This document shows, piece after piece, positions 53,340 through 64,000 of a stretch of DNA of 64,000 nucleotides. Location: the NCBI RefSeq assembly GCF_037975245.1, contig NC_092564.1, positions 27,884,984 through 27,948,983 on the forward strand. The letters are read 5' to 3'. Below the pieces are notes generated by a model. The model saw only the letters and a list, made by a program, of their open reading frames with translations, made no database searches and had not been told where the DNA came from. How positions within the stretch are numbered: position 1 is the stretch's first letter; every line of letters begins with the position of its first letter. A program made the translations under genes and the position numbers. Origin of the DNA: Apostichopus japonicus. Lineage: Eukaryota; Echinodermata; Holothuroidea; Aspidochirotida; Stichopodidae.

Positions 53340-56300
53340 AACAAGGTTTGAGATTATAATGATGCATTCATAGTTTTAAACAGCTATGGACAACTTTTCT
53401 GGGAGTCATCCTGTTCCAAAGTTTAATCTCTCCCTACCCCTCCTCCACACCGTACCCACCATTCCCCAATAGCCTCCTTTACTCTCTTCTGCCCCTCCCA
53501 TACAATATGACAGGGAAAACTTGTAATACATGACTCATAGACTGCTTCATTAACACTACTATGCCAAGAGTTTTAAAATGTCTTTGAACCCTAATTGTCA
53601 CAAGCAGTTGAAAAACTGTCCATACTTATCATGCCTTATCGATAACATAATGGCAATCCAATATTTGCAAATATTTAAGTACAATCACAAACAACATTAG
53701 CAATGGCAATACATCCAGGCCAGCCAAGTTGGTGTGAGCAACAAAAATCTAAATTATGTTTCTACTGGAATCTCGACTCTGATATTCTTGTCCCGGCCTT
53801 TACTCTGATTCTGACATGGCTTGGACTCAGGACATGTTGACTTGGACTTGATTTTGGACAAGTGAAGCTGGCTAGAGCCCTGCTATATGCCTCACTATTG
53901 GTTGCTCAGATCATATTAATTAGGTCACATGGGTCAATACTATATTTTATGATTTTTTAAATAGTAAATCTGAACTTCTTCAAATTGGCTGGCCTGGAGA
54001 TACTGCTACTGAAGTTGTGATTTTACTTAGATATTTGTAAAACATTAGACTGCCATGATTGTAGTTGTAGAAACAATGAAGAACCATATATAAAAGTGCT
54101 TTTCCAATGTAACAGCATGTTGGGCAAGGAAATGACAGCTAAAAAGGAAAGAGAACAGAATTAAAAATTACAGGACAAACATGAAATTACAACCACAAAA
54201 TATTAAAAAATTACAGAAACACATTCAACATTAATCAATAAGAAAAGCCACTGTAAGCTTGGATAAAAACAGTTCAGCACTGCAAGCAACACTTCCTGCT
54301 TTCCTGAAATGATGCAAGTGAAAGATAGTATAATTGACCCATGAACAGGAATTTCGATTCACAGCCTGACTGGACAAGCATAGCCAATGTTAGCTCACAC
54401 ATATAGTCTGTATGAAAAAAATAATCAGAAATGCCTGCATGCACATAGCCACAACCAAAGATGTACAAATCATCAAACAAGAACATGAATAAGTAAATTC
54501 AGCCTGAGAGTTGATGATGGGGATATTTTAGGTTACAAACCAAAATTATCATCAACTCATGCACCAGTGCTCAACCTCTGACCAGTGAGAACTGCTTAGG
54601 CGTACCTGACATTTATATAGGCTATCATTAATAAGAAAATGCTGAACTTGGTCTGTCATTCCTCCATAACCTGAATTTTTGAGACTCACAAAGCACACAT
54701 CATTTCTATTCATAGCAGACATAACTCAAGTATCCATAGGAGTCCGGCACAGTCTGCCCTTTTACAGATGTCATGAAAATCCCTTTCTAACCCCTCTACT
54801 TCACCAATTTCTGGAAGGACCACTTTCATCATGCCACAAATGAGCTTTCTGCCAAAGTCTAACTGGACATACAATATATGGCCAAAAGGCTAGGTAATTA
54901 AACTACTAATGAACAGAACACTCTTGTCAAAATGCAAACATTCTACAGCCTCTGATATGGCAAGGTTCATCCTTGGCTTGCACAATGACAGACTGACTAC
55001 CCATATCAGAGACATTCATTCCTACAATCTGACCAAGGATAATAAACCATACTCACTGTCTCAGACTGGAACTGTTTGTAAGTTGATCCTTAACTGCTCC
55101 AACCATCTGTGAGTCTACCTAGGTCCCCATCTATCAGTCCTGAGACGAGAAACCACTTAAATTCTTTACTCTAGTCGCCATCAAAATCTGAGTAACTACT
55201 GTACAGTATAGGATTGCCCCTCTGTGAAGATACAAATAAATTTAAACATGGTTACTATCTTAGAAACTTACATGATGGGTTATTCAATACATTATGGGTC
55301 CAAAAGTGTGGCATGTTGATAAAATATTTACTTTCAAAATTTAACAAAAGTATTGTGAGTAAATATTATGACACAAAAATAGTATTTTTATTGCATGTGC
55401 TACCAAGACACCAAGCTCACTATCTCCAAGTTAATAAGTCTTCAGTCTCAAAACCTGGTTTGATTATACATATTAGCTTCACCTTTTTATAACATTTCAT
55501 ACTATTAGTATTATCTCAACACAAATTTGTTACAGTACTTGGCTATCAAAGATTTCAATAACTATCAGGGTTAAAAGTTGAAACTGAAATTTCTTTACTT
55601 TTCCAGGATTTTCCACTGGACAAATCAAAGTTATCCATTGCCAAATAAAGTTACTGACTGATTGGAGTAACATCACACAACACAAAACATGGTCTAGCCA
55701 CTTACAACATATGAGATATATGTAACATAAGATATCTTCAGATTTAGCTGGAATAGAGTTACTGGAGTCACATCACACAATATAGCCACTTAAAGTACTG
55801 CATCTTTAGATCTAACAGGAGAGACCTTGTGAACTGTGAAGGGTTATTTCTAACAGGAGACCTTGTGAACCGTGAAGGGTTATTTCTAACAGGAGACCTT
55901 GTGATATTTGGATATTTGCGATATACCTTGGGTTAATTCTGAAAGTACCTTGAACTAAAAGTACTTTTTATTAAGGGCAGAAGTACAGGATGCTACTACA
56001 ATTGCATGCTGATTGAGCAGAAAAGGAGAGAGCTAGATGCTGTCATTCAAATTGGGAGAAGAAAGTGAGTTCCTTAATAAAAAAGGCAGTAATTTTACTT
56101 GTCAAAATATTAGAGTTGACTTCTATTTTATTGTTTGAATATATGATACTTTACACAACCATTTGCTACTAACATTTGTCCTCACTAGTACTTAAGCCAT
56201 AATCTTTGGCCTTTGTCCTTCACCTGGTGTTGCCTGGCTACATGTTGTGCAAGGTTGAGGACATGCTTTCCAAACACCTACTTTTGTGTAATATTTCCAT

Positions 56301-57150
56301 ATTAGTCTGTGCATGCAGTTTTCAGTTAAATGTTAAGGTTGCAAAGTGGGTAGTAGATTATGCAGGATAACAGATCCCACCTTATGAAGTGAGAGTGCAA
56401 AAAGTTTGATGCATATCTACATTCAGTCACATGTTGTCATCAATAGATGAGATGTTATCACGAGTAGTGGCTTGAGTGTGTTGTATTGCCTACAAAGCTT
56501 TGTCCAAACATGGTAATTGAATATCATTAGGCCTTTTAATCATAGTTGAGTAAATTTATGCAAATTGCCTGTAATTAAAGTTACTTTCCAGAACATAACT
56601 GGCTAGGCTTTGGCCTAGCCAACCTCAAGACTCATATTACTGGCTAGGCCATTAGGCTTTACTGCTTAGGCCCTATAAGCTTTTGCCACACTTACGTGTA
56701 CATTGTTGGGAATATGTTACAAATGGAGAATGTGTTTGAATATTTGTACAATTCTGGTAGATATATTAATAGACTGACATATTGTAGGCTTCGTTATGAC
56801 CTAGCCTAGGCGAACCTACGTTAGAATCTTACTCAGACTTCAGTAGACCAAGGGCAAGGTAGGCTATGCAAATGTCATCTTTAGTTATTCTGGCATGTAG
56901 ATCTATCGTTAGGGATAAAGTTTTAAGTAAAATAAGGTGGTGATAATTGCTGTCATTAGGCTTACGTCATTTCGCATCCAAAAGGACAGCCGTATAGCTG
57001 GTCTAGGCCTACAGTAGGCTAACTAGCCTACATCCAACTTTCCAAGGTCCAGTGAATAACAATACAGCACTACTCACTAGATCATTCGATGGGCAGACGA
57101 CACTAATAAAGTAATAATATTCCTATGTAAATGCTTCTGCTATCGCTTCT
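53340..57150 (-). other. Long intron, no gene seen
   Basis: AT-rich sequence with one clear small repeat, three ~38-40 bp copies of taacaggagaccttgtga (55814-55908). I see no exon, tRNA or transposon ORF. Confidence 0.55.
55814..55908 (+). repeat. ~39 bp tandem repeat, three copies
   Basis: Units contain taacaggaga.ccttgtga and gtgaagggttatttc. The last copy is truncated after ccttgtga. Confidence 0.85.
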
Positions 57151-57160
57151 TAAGAATTAC

Positions 57161-57260
57161 CTGTAACGCTGCAGTCCACTGCCACATGTTTGGCGAAATG
57201 CGGCACACAATATCACCATTTGGAGTGATTTATGTAAACTTTATCACTTCAGTTATGTCA
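57161..57260 (-). other. Candidate first exon (5' leader) of the SET gene
   Basis: A donor tacag|gtaatt is read on the minus strand at 57160. The only ATG-started frame near it (57187) reads MWQWTAALQ and would run into the early stop of the next candidate exon. I treat it as leader sequence with a possible short upstream ORF. The upstream side is CpG-richer and holds a CRE. Confidence 0.35.
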
Positions 57261-57269
57261 AAGGCATGG

Positions 57270-57420
57270 TGTTTGTACTTCGCGCTGGTACTTTCTTGCC
57301 GTCACAGAGCCGTCTAAATATACGGCTCTGCTTGCCGTACAAGCAAAGCGCCACCAGTTTGATGAGTGGCTTCAGTCGATGTCGCATGACGTCATTCTTC
57401 CTACTTCAGTGCATAGAAAT
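57270..57420 (-). promoter_or_regulatory. Candidate promoter of the minus-strand SET gene
   Basis: A locally CpG-rich stretch containing a full CRE palindrome TGACGTCA (57387-57394) directly followed by ttcttcct (ETS-like core on the minus strand), and agccgtctaaatatacggct, a near-perfect 20-bp palindrome (57309-57328). Its position just upstream of the candidate first exon supports promoter function. No TATA box is obvious. Confidence 0.4.
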
Positions 57421-57429
57421 TGGTATAGG

Positions 57430-60400
57430 AAGGATGCTGACACAGTGTATCGCCGTGTGTTTAAGAAAGTTTGGATAACTGATTTTGCTTCGATTTTCTT
57501 CGCGCATTCCATGAAGAATAAAAGATCAATCTTTGAGAGATAAATGTCACAGTTACGTTTAATGTGTAATGAGTTGGCGAGGCATTAACTTGTATACTAC
57601 TTTTTTCTAGGAGTATGAACAATTCTGTGAACTAGTCTGCTCCTATTTTGCAAGTGATACGTGATTTCTAAGCAGTCAAATAAAATGCTTTATTTTTCAG
57701 AAATGTCCGGTTTAGTGTTGTTCCTCGGATACTGAATGTTAAGCGATAGAAATGTTCCAAAATGGAACGGAGGCCGATAAAATACCGCTGCCCGATACAA
57801 TTGTTTTTAACTGGTTGTTGTTTGTTAATATCTTTCATGTGCGTTCAGCGCCTTCTCTTACGTCTAGCAACTGCAACTTCTTTGAAAATTGAAAAGTCAT
57901 TATAATCAACATTGGTCTTTAAATGATCGTAAATTATCTTTTTGATATTCTCATGGAATGACTTCCGAAAATTTTAACCCAATCTTTCGTAAAACTCTAT
58001 GAACTCAGGGATTTGTGCTAAAAATTAACATGATTGAATTGATTGGGTTTATTCTACGCTTGAGCAACAGAAAATATCTATTTCTCGGGATGATTCAATC
58101 AAGCCAATAAATATTGACAAAACGCCGTTATCGTTAGATAGGGGCCATTGCGAAATAAACAGATGTAAACTTTTGCTTACCTCTTACCTGCATTTTTTTA
58201 AAATAAAAACAATGATTTTTGTTACAATTTTGAATAGACTTAATATCCCTGGCAACTTTGAGAATGCTTATATATCGAGACCTATGGTCAGAGTTTATAT
58301 TATAGATGTGTATACTGATTTTGGGTTGGTTAGCATCATCAGTGTCACAAAACATGTGTTATGATTAGATAACATTACTACCAGTGATCGATGAGTGTTC
58401 TTTTAATAATATTTAAAATGTCATCATTTTTCGCTACCTGCATACTGTCTTCATTTTAGCTAAAAGGCTATTCTTCTAATTCACCGATCTTTCAACAGTC
58501 TGTATGACACTAGGTTCATGCAATTGATTATCCTCATTATGATTACCTTATTAACTGAACTACTCCAGGATCCCTGGATTGTACACAAGAATTAAATGAT
58601 TCCCTAAGTCCCTACACTCCCCCCCTCCAAACCCCACCCAACACACATGTTACTATGTGTACAAATATGAACAGAATCCTTTTCTACTAGCTGTTAAACT
58701 TTCTTTTCTTTTGCAAGCAATAAATTTTATGAACATAAAAGTTCCTCCTCCAATGAAGTTTGAGAGTTATTTGTGTTAACCTTGTGATCTTGTGGCTGTA
58801 ATACCAAAGTTAGTTGCAAGCAGCTGTGGATAATTACTAACTATTTTATGATGCAGTGTGAGGTGCACTCCAGTATTAGAATTAACAGTATTAGAATTAA
58901 AAGATGCTATTAGTTTGTTACCATAAAAATGTATTTAAAATGTAGATCAGTTTGCATGGCTAATTAACTGGGTAACTGGGTTACAATTTAAATTCAAAAC
59001 ACAAAGGTAAAGCCTATAATGTCAGAACAACTTTAAAGTGTGAGTCTTCAACAAGTTGTCCTTTTCTTATGACTATTTTAAAAGTATATTCCTTTGTTGG
59101 CATTGCCCAAGAGAGATCTTTCTGGCAAGTTTACTTACTAAATCTTACTTCCGTACCAAAGTTATAGCATGTTGACAGTGGATGTGACCAGGGAAGGGGT
59201 GTGAATGGGGGGGGGACTTGGAGAAGCTTAGCCACACCAGGATAATAGGAACAGAGACAGATTGAGAATGGGATCAGGATAATATTTTGGTATAGACTTT
59301 TCTAGAATAAGAAACTTTAATATTGTCCTACTAACTCAATAACTAGCAAATCACTCAATTTTTTGAAACTGGGAATTTTTCAATTAATAAAATAATAACT
59401 CATATTGAAGCTGCGATTATTCAAACAAATTTATTCATTTTACATCTTTCTCCATTGTAGCACTTCAGCACTCTTACCATGACAAACGCATTTATCTATA
59501 CCAGTATTTCTTCTTAACTCTCATACATATTACATAAAGTGATTCCTGGTATTGAACCATCCTCTAATACTGCATAATACAGACAATTTTCTTGTCATCT
59601 ATGTCATGGATGCGCTTCAATTTGTTATAGTTTCATGAAAGCATCAATATTATTGGATTATCAGGATGTAGAAAATAAATCATTGATGCAAATAATAAGC
59701 AGTTACTTATAGCAACCAGAAGACTACGTCCTCCCACTCGTTCGTATAATCATATGAGTTCCACTACGGTGCTACTGTGATGATTTACGTCAATTATGGC
59801 AACTGCGTACGAAAGATGCCCTCCCATAAAACCCATCCAAATGTATACAATGTGCTAATTGCATTGTGTCTGTACACAGTGTATAGATGCAGAGTACTGT
59901 TTGATACAGTAAACACAGTAGGTAATAACGAACCAATATTAATTACATACCAAAATAAAAATTGGACCAGTGGCTGTTTAAGGCATAGCGTGGGGTTTAT
60001 TCTGCATTGTACAGGTGCAGAGTACTGTGTGATACAGTACACATAGTAGGTAAAATTGAACCAACATTACATACTACATACAAATTTGGACCAGTGGCTG
60101 TTTAAGGCCTAGCCTGGGCTATATTCTGGTGGGCCTCTAACATGGGGTGATGGCAAAATCTCAATTAACCAATGTATACAGGACAGAATTTGGAAAATGT
60201 AGTAGGTGGGTGGCTACCTTTATTTTCACTAATCCCAGTGAGAGAAATTGTTTTGCTGCTCATGAATAATTCATTGGTGTAACTTACAAAAAATGCAACA
60301 TCCATTACTCATTAGGCTAATCCTGTAATGCATCATTATGTTTGGGGAGTACAGCTGCTGCCAGAATTAGTTTACTTGTGAGACTGATTTCATACGCTAT

Positions 60401-60690
60401 TACCCTAATTCAAGTCTTTAGTAGTATTTTTACTACGATTTGAATCTACACGGTAGGCCTAGGCAGTTTCTGTTACTCTCGGCATCCCATACTTTTCGCT
60501 GATCACTTTCCGCACACAAATATCAGGTGCAGAAATAACTTTTATTTTTCACCTGTAAACATGTACATTGTATGTTCGTCTGCAATTTTAGGAAACCAAA
60601 TCCGAGATGATGAAAATAATCTGGGAAAGTATTAGAGAAAGTCCCTTCCCAACTTTAAATGTCCCATGACTTCTTCAGTGCCACCTCAAT
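57430..60690. other. Intergenic, no gene seen apart from a local duplication
   Basis: AT-rich sequence without a supported exon. It includes a two-copy tandem duplication of 128 bp period (about 59870-60125) with the words gcagagtactgt and ccagtggctgtttaaggc. Confidence 0.55.
59870..60125 (+). repeat. 128 bp tandem duplication
   Basis: gcagagtactgt at 59889 and 60017, and accagtggctgtttaaggc at about 59966 and 60091. The copies differ by several substitutions and indels. Confidence 0.85.
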
Positions 60691-61330
60691 TTTATTAGGC
60701 CTAACATAACAGGAGGTCTCTGTTGAAAGAGACCTAGGTATCTACATTGACTCATCTCTGCAACCTTCTAAACATTGTCTTGAAGCTGCTAAAAGAGGTA
60801 ATAGGGTTTAAGGTATGATCAAGAGGAACTTCAGTTTTCTGAAAGAGGACATCGTAGTTAGGCTTTATATAGCAGTTGGTTAGGCCTCATCTGAAATATG
60901 CTGTGCAGGCTTGGAACCCATATTTTGGTAAGGATAAGGAAGTACTTGAAAAGGTCCAGAGGAGAGCTACTAGAATGATTAGTTCCTTAAAGAGTGTTCC
61001 TTATTATAGGCGGTTACAATTGTTGAATCTCACCACACTGGAGCTTAGGAGGTTACGTGGGGAATTGATTCAGGTTTTCAAGATAGTGTATGGTTTTGAC
61101 AATTTATCCTTTACCGACTTTTTCATGTTTGCTAATAGTAGTTGTACCAGAGGTCATTGTCTTAAACTCCAAAAGTCACAAAGTAGGATTAATATTAGGC
61201 ATAACTTTTTTTCTAATAGGGTTGTGAATGAGTGGAACCGTTTGCCTGCGAAAGTTGTACTTGCAAGTAATTTCAATGGGTTTAAGAATGCTTTGGACAA
61301 GCACTTTTTGCATTGTAATCGGGTCTGAGG
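60690..61330 (+). mobile_element. CR1-like LINE fragment, 3' end of reverse-transcriptase ORF
   Basis: The frame ending TGA 61326-61328 encodes VRPHLKYAVQAWNPYFGKD, LEKVQRRATRMI, TLELRRLRGELIQVFKI and a block ending SNRVVNEWNRLPAKV. These are the conserved C-terminal motifs of CR1/Jockey-group non-LTR polymerase proteins. Upstream (about 60715-60870) the matching IYIDSSLQPSKHCLEAAKRG and MIKRNFSFLKEDIVVRLY are readable but interrupted by stops and shifts. It is a 5'-truncated, decayed copy with 150 codons still open. Confidence 0.88.
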
Positions 61331-61334
61331 GTTT

Positions 61335-63400
61335 GTGTCTTCAGTATTTTTCTCTCTCCTATAGGGTCCTTGAGTGTCCCTCCTGCTCCCTTTTTTCTAC
61401 TAAACTAAACTATATTGTTAGGCATAGTCTACATCAGGTTTTACTGCCGTAATCAAGATTCAAATCATGCAATTAAAAAAAAAAGGTTATACACATATAT
61501 ATTTGTAGGCTACCTAACGTTAGGCTATTTTGCTAGGTGTACACGATGCACCCCAAACCAATCTTTGCTAGGTTTTGCCTAACTGCCACTGAGCTTATTA
61601 CTTTTAATTTTTTGAGTTAGAACTTACTGTTCATAGCCTAGGCAGTAACACTAACAGGTACAAGTAACATGCTGAGTAGGCCTATGACCAAGAATTAGTT
61701 ACCGGGGTACGTGCCTAGCATAAATTGTGACAGTGGTCCATTTATATTCATTCATAACCCAATGTTTTCAAATGGGGTGACAAACAAAATTTTTATAAGG
61801 AGATTCTGGTCAGAGCAATTGTCTCAGTTCCGCCCAAAACATTTTAGGAGACGAACTGGCTGCCATGTAGCTTAGCCTATGTCACATTGCAATGTAAGGT
61901 TAACGTTATGTCTTAGTACGTAACGCTACGGCTAGGCTACTTTCGTGAATCTCGCACGGTATTGAGAACAACTTGTGCCTTAAATTCCAGACCCCGATAG
62001 GCCAAGATATCGTGATTTAAGCAAAACTGCTTTCGTCCCGCAGAGCCACTTCTTTTCTTAACCTACGCCTAACATTCAAGCGAAATAATTCAAGAATGTA
62101 TAAGAAATATTAGTGAGAGTTTACATCAAGTAGTTTTACCGAATATCGAAAGGTATAGTATGTATAGTACCGTTGATGCAGTACTATTGGTGTCTGTTGA
62201 TGGTTCGTATATGACATACGACATTACGTACACAACAAAGTCAACTCGGCAATGAATTATACGTGATGCGCATACGCACAGAAGCGTTTTCTGTGGCCAT
62301 GGCTCCGTGCCAAACTTTTTGGTTTGACGTCATCATTTTTCTACAACTCGTAGTCTTAGCCAAAAAATGATGTAAACTGCAGTCATTTTCTTTACATTTA
62401 GATCCAATTACGACAAATAATTATTATCTGGAGTATAATATATACGTAAAACTGAAGTTTATATGTTATTAAACTTCATTTTTTGACACTGCTCTTAGGA
62501 TTCAGTAAATTCGACATTGTGACATAATGTACAGATAAACGAAACGGCGTGGAATTCTGTCCCCCTCCAGAGCTGAGACCCACATCTAAGCTCGAGAATA
62601 CTCTCTCGCAAAAATGTTAACTTGAAGTTAGTTGTAATATTGGTATGCATATATTAATACATACTTTGACCAGAAAATTGTGTCCGTTCTGGAGAGAAGC
62701 ATGGGAGGACCGATCTCTGTGACAACTCCTCGATCGAGGACAATCATGGTATCCACATCTACAATGCTCCTCAATTGAGGACAATTATAGAATCCGCGTC
62801 TAGATCTCTCGAAAGACGATTCTGAAATACAATCACATAAAACACTTTGTTCCTATATAACAAGTATGGTAAAATTGACCAATAAATCTGTGGATAAAAG
62901 AACACACCTATGGTCATAGCTTATGTTAAGTTTGTTATCAATGTATAACATGCTGTTTGCTGGCATTTCAGGATACATGAAACACCGTCAACTTCAATAT
63001 TAAAGCTATGGTTGAGGGTATTGGTATCAGTGACGTGCACAAACTGATTTATGTTAAGGGATGTATGTTTGTGAAAAGGTCAAGATAGAATGACGGATCT
63101 TATAAAGGATGAAGTACTCCCCGTGACCATGTTGGTAGGTTAGAGGAGTTCTCTTGACTGAACCTTCCCCAGACTGGGAGATGGAGGTGGGTGGGCAAGG
63201 GGAGAGGGGGGGGTTGGCCGGATGCCTGCACACAACTGATGGGTATCACTGTAACCCCAGTCAGTGTACTTATGGCAACAGCTGTTATCACAGTCTTCTG
63301 AGCAAATACATCTCTAACTAGGTGCCTGATTGCTTTTTCCAATATAATATTTGGACAGAACAACAACGAAATTAAAAGGCAATGTATTTTGTAAAAGCTT
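61335..63400. other. Intergenic, with paired palindromes and a CRE
   Basis: No gene seen. TGACGTCA lies at 62335-62342, close to gcgcatacgcac (about 62269), an NRF1-like word, so a promoter could be present near 62.2-62.4 kb. Two copies of a ~41 bp unit at 62723-62800 each contain a perfect 12-bp palindrome (cctcgatcgagg, cctcaattgagg). Confidence 0.4.
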
Positions 63401-63407
63401 AAACAAA

Positions 63408-64000
63408 TCTCTTCCACATTGAAAAAAACTTTAAATTTTAACCCCTGGTCTTGCTACCCTGAGTCCTCTCCCCCCCCCCCCTCCCTCCATCTGACAAATC
63501 TTCGGAAAGTAGACTTTTATTAGTAGAAATGGGCACCTAAACTTCTAGGGGAATTTAGGCTACTCCCCGAAAAATACTAGTGCCTTTCATTTTCTCCTGG
63601 CAATAATAAATCCTACACACAAATAAATTAGTGATTGATATAGACAAAATTTGAACCCTGGATGTTGTTTCTATAGAAAAAAATATATGCTTATTTTAAA
63701 TTTTAACTTTGATGCTGTGAATAGTCATAAAAAAAAATTAAGCATATACAGACCATTAAATGGGAAGCAAACATTTTAACTTACCATTCTATAATTCCAC
63801 CATTCTCATACAAGTACATGGCGGTGTTGCCAGCTTCCTTGGTTCTAGCTTAATGGATGCCTCCTCAGGAGAAATGATTTCTCCTCTTTATTCTAGCAAG
63901 AAATCCCCTTGCCTGATTTCCTTTGTTGCAAACATTTCTCTTCCTGTTAAGACCTTAAAAATGAAATGGGTTGAACAGGGAAAGAAAATAGAAGAATTAT
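63408..64000 (-). repeat. Segmental duplication of the SET-gene region (copy of about 41533-42132)
   Basis: Colinear similarity over at least 590 bp, starting at tctcttccacatt (63408 against about 41535) and continuing to the window edge at aatagaagaatt (42133). Shared blocks include ccatctgacaaatcttcgga and agtgcctttcattttctcct. By eye the copies differ at roughly one base in fifteen. The 42133-42140 point is where the 4.2 kb hAT element entered the other copy. Confidence 0.92.
63780..63843 (-). CDS. SET-domain exon, paralogous frame-intact copy (rest of gene outside window)
   Basis: A 64 bp exon on the minus strand with donor gtaagt. It encodes RTKEAGNTAMYLYENGGIIE plus the first two bases of the Cys codon of the ECIDAT motif. 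This is the correct length for in-phase splicing between the partner exons modelled in the 40-52 kb gene, where the equivalent exon is one base short. It implies a second SET gene copy with 5' exons beyond 64000. No following SET exon is seen downstream (below 63.4 kb), so the copy may be partial. Confidence 0.6.

Noticed and set aside
63100-63417. 105-codon minus-strand open frame
   Set aside because: Its C-terminal half is a proline/leucine run from a G-rich tract; no domain, and no link to the nearby SET exon copy.

Overview
This 64 kb window is AT-rich, intron-rich animal DNA crowded with repeats. Interrupted genes with GT-AG introns, a metazoan-type FER/FES tyrosine kinase, LINE remnants, tRNA-derived SINEs and several hAT-type elements with 8-bp target duplications all point to a metazoan. 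The repeat types and sequence style fit a marine invertebrate deuterostome, with an echinoderm as my best guess. That placement is an inference.

Left third to half (about 1.6-32.6 kb, + strand): the 3' part of a FER/FES non-receptor tyrosine kinase gene. Twelve exons encode the end of the F-BAR region, a coiled-coil linker, a complete SH2 domain and a complete kinase domain ending at a TAG at 32584. The promoter and N-terminal exons lie before the window. The 14 kb intron between the last two thirds of the kinase domain (17835-31781) holds three things in order: a 310 bp hAT MITE, a tandem array of eight 336/337 bp copies of a tRNA-derived SINE, and a ~10 kb field of ~300 bp satellite units. 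The satellite changes orientation near 28.1 kb, so the transcribed intron carries a very long inverted repeat. Earlier introns hold a ~20 bp minisatellite (4.4-5.6 kb), an AT-rich palindromic repeat (3.3-3.9 kb) and smaller duplications.

Middle (32.6-39.2 kb): the kinase 3' region, a 64-65 bp tandem repeat, a compact promoter-like cluster of palindromic motifs at 36.3 kb, a THAP zinc-finger coding segment broken by homopolymer frameshifts, a SINE with 15-bp flanking repeats, and a 1.19 kb non-autonomous hAT element with perfect 8-bp duplications.

Right third (39.9-57.4 kb, - strand): a small SET-domain gene (KMT5A/SETD8-like). I assembled it from six coding exons with mutually consistent splice phases plus two candidate 5' leader exons. 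A 4.2 kb hAT-like composite has split one of its introns, with a LINE fragment, a hAT MITE and other elements nested inside it. A second hAT-like element sits in another intron. One SET exon has a one-base frameshift; a paralogous, frame-intact copy of that exon appears at the right edge (63.78-63.84 kb) within a segmental duplication.

Far right (57.4-64 kb): mostly non-coding, with a CR1-like LINE tail at 60.7-61.3 kb and the duplicated SET-gene segment. All three protein-coding loci (kinase, THAP, SET) carry single-base or stop lesions despite otherwise well conserved sequence. This could mean real decay or an unpolished assembly, and that needs settling first.
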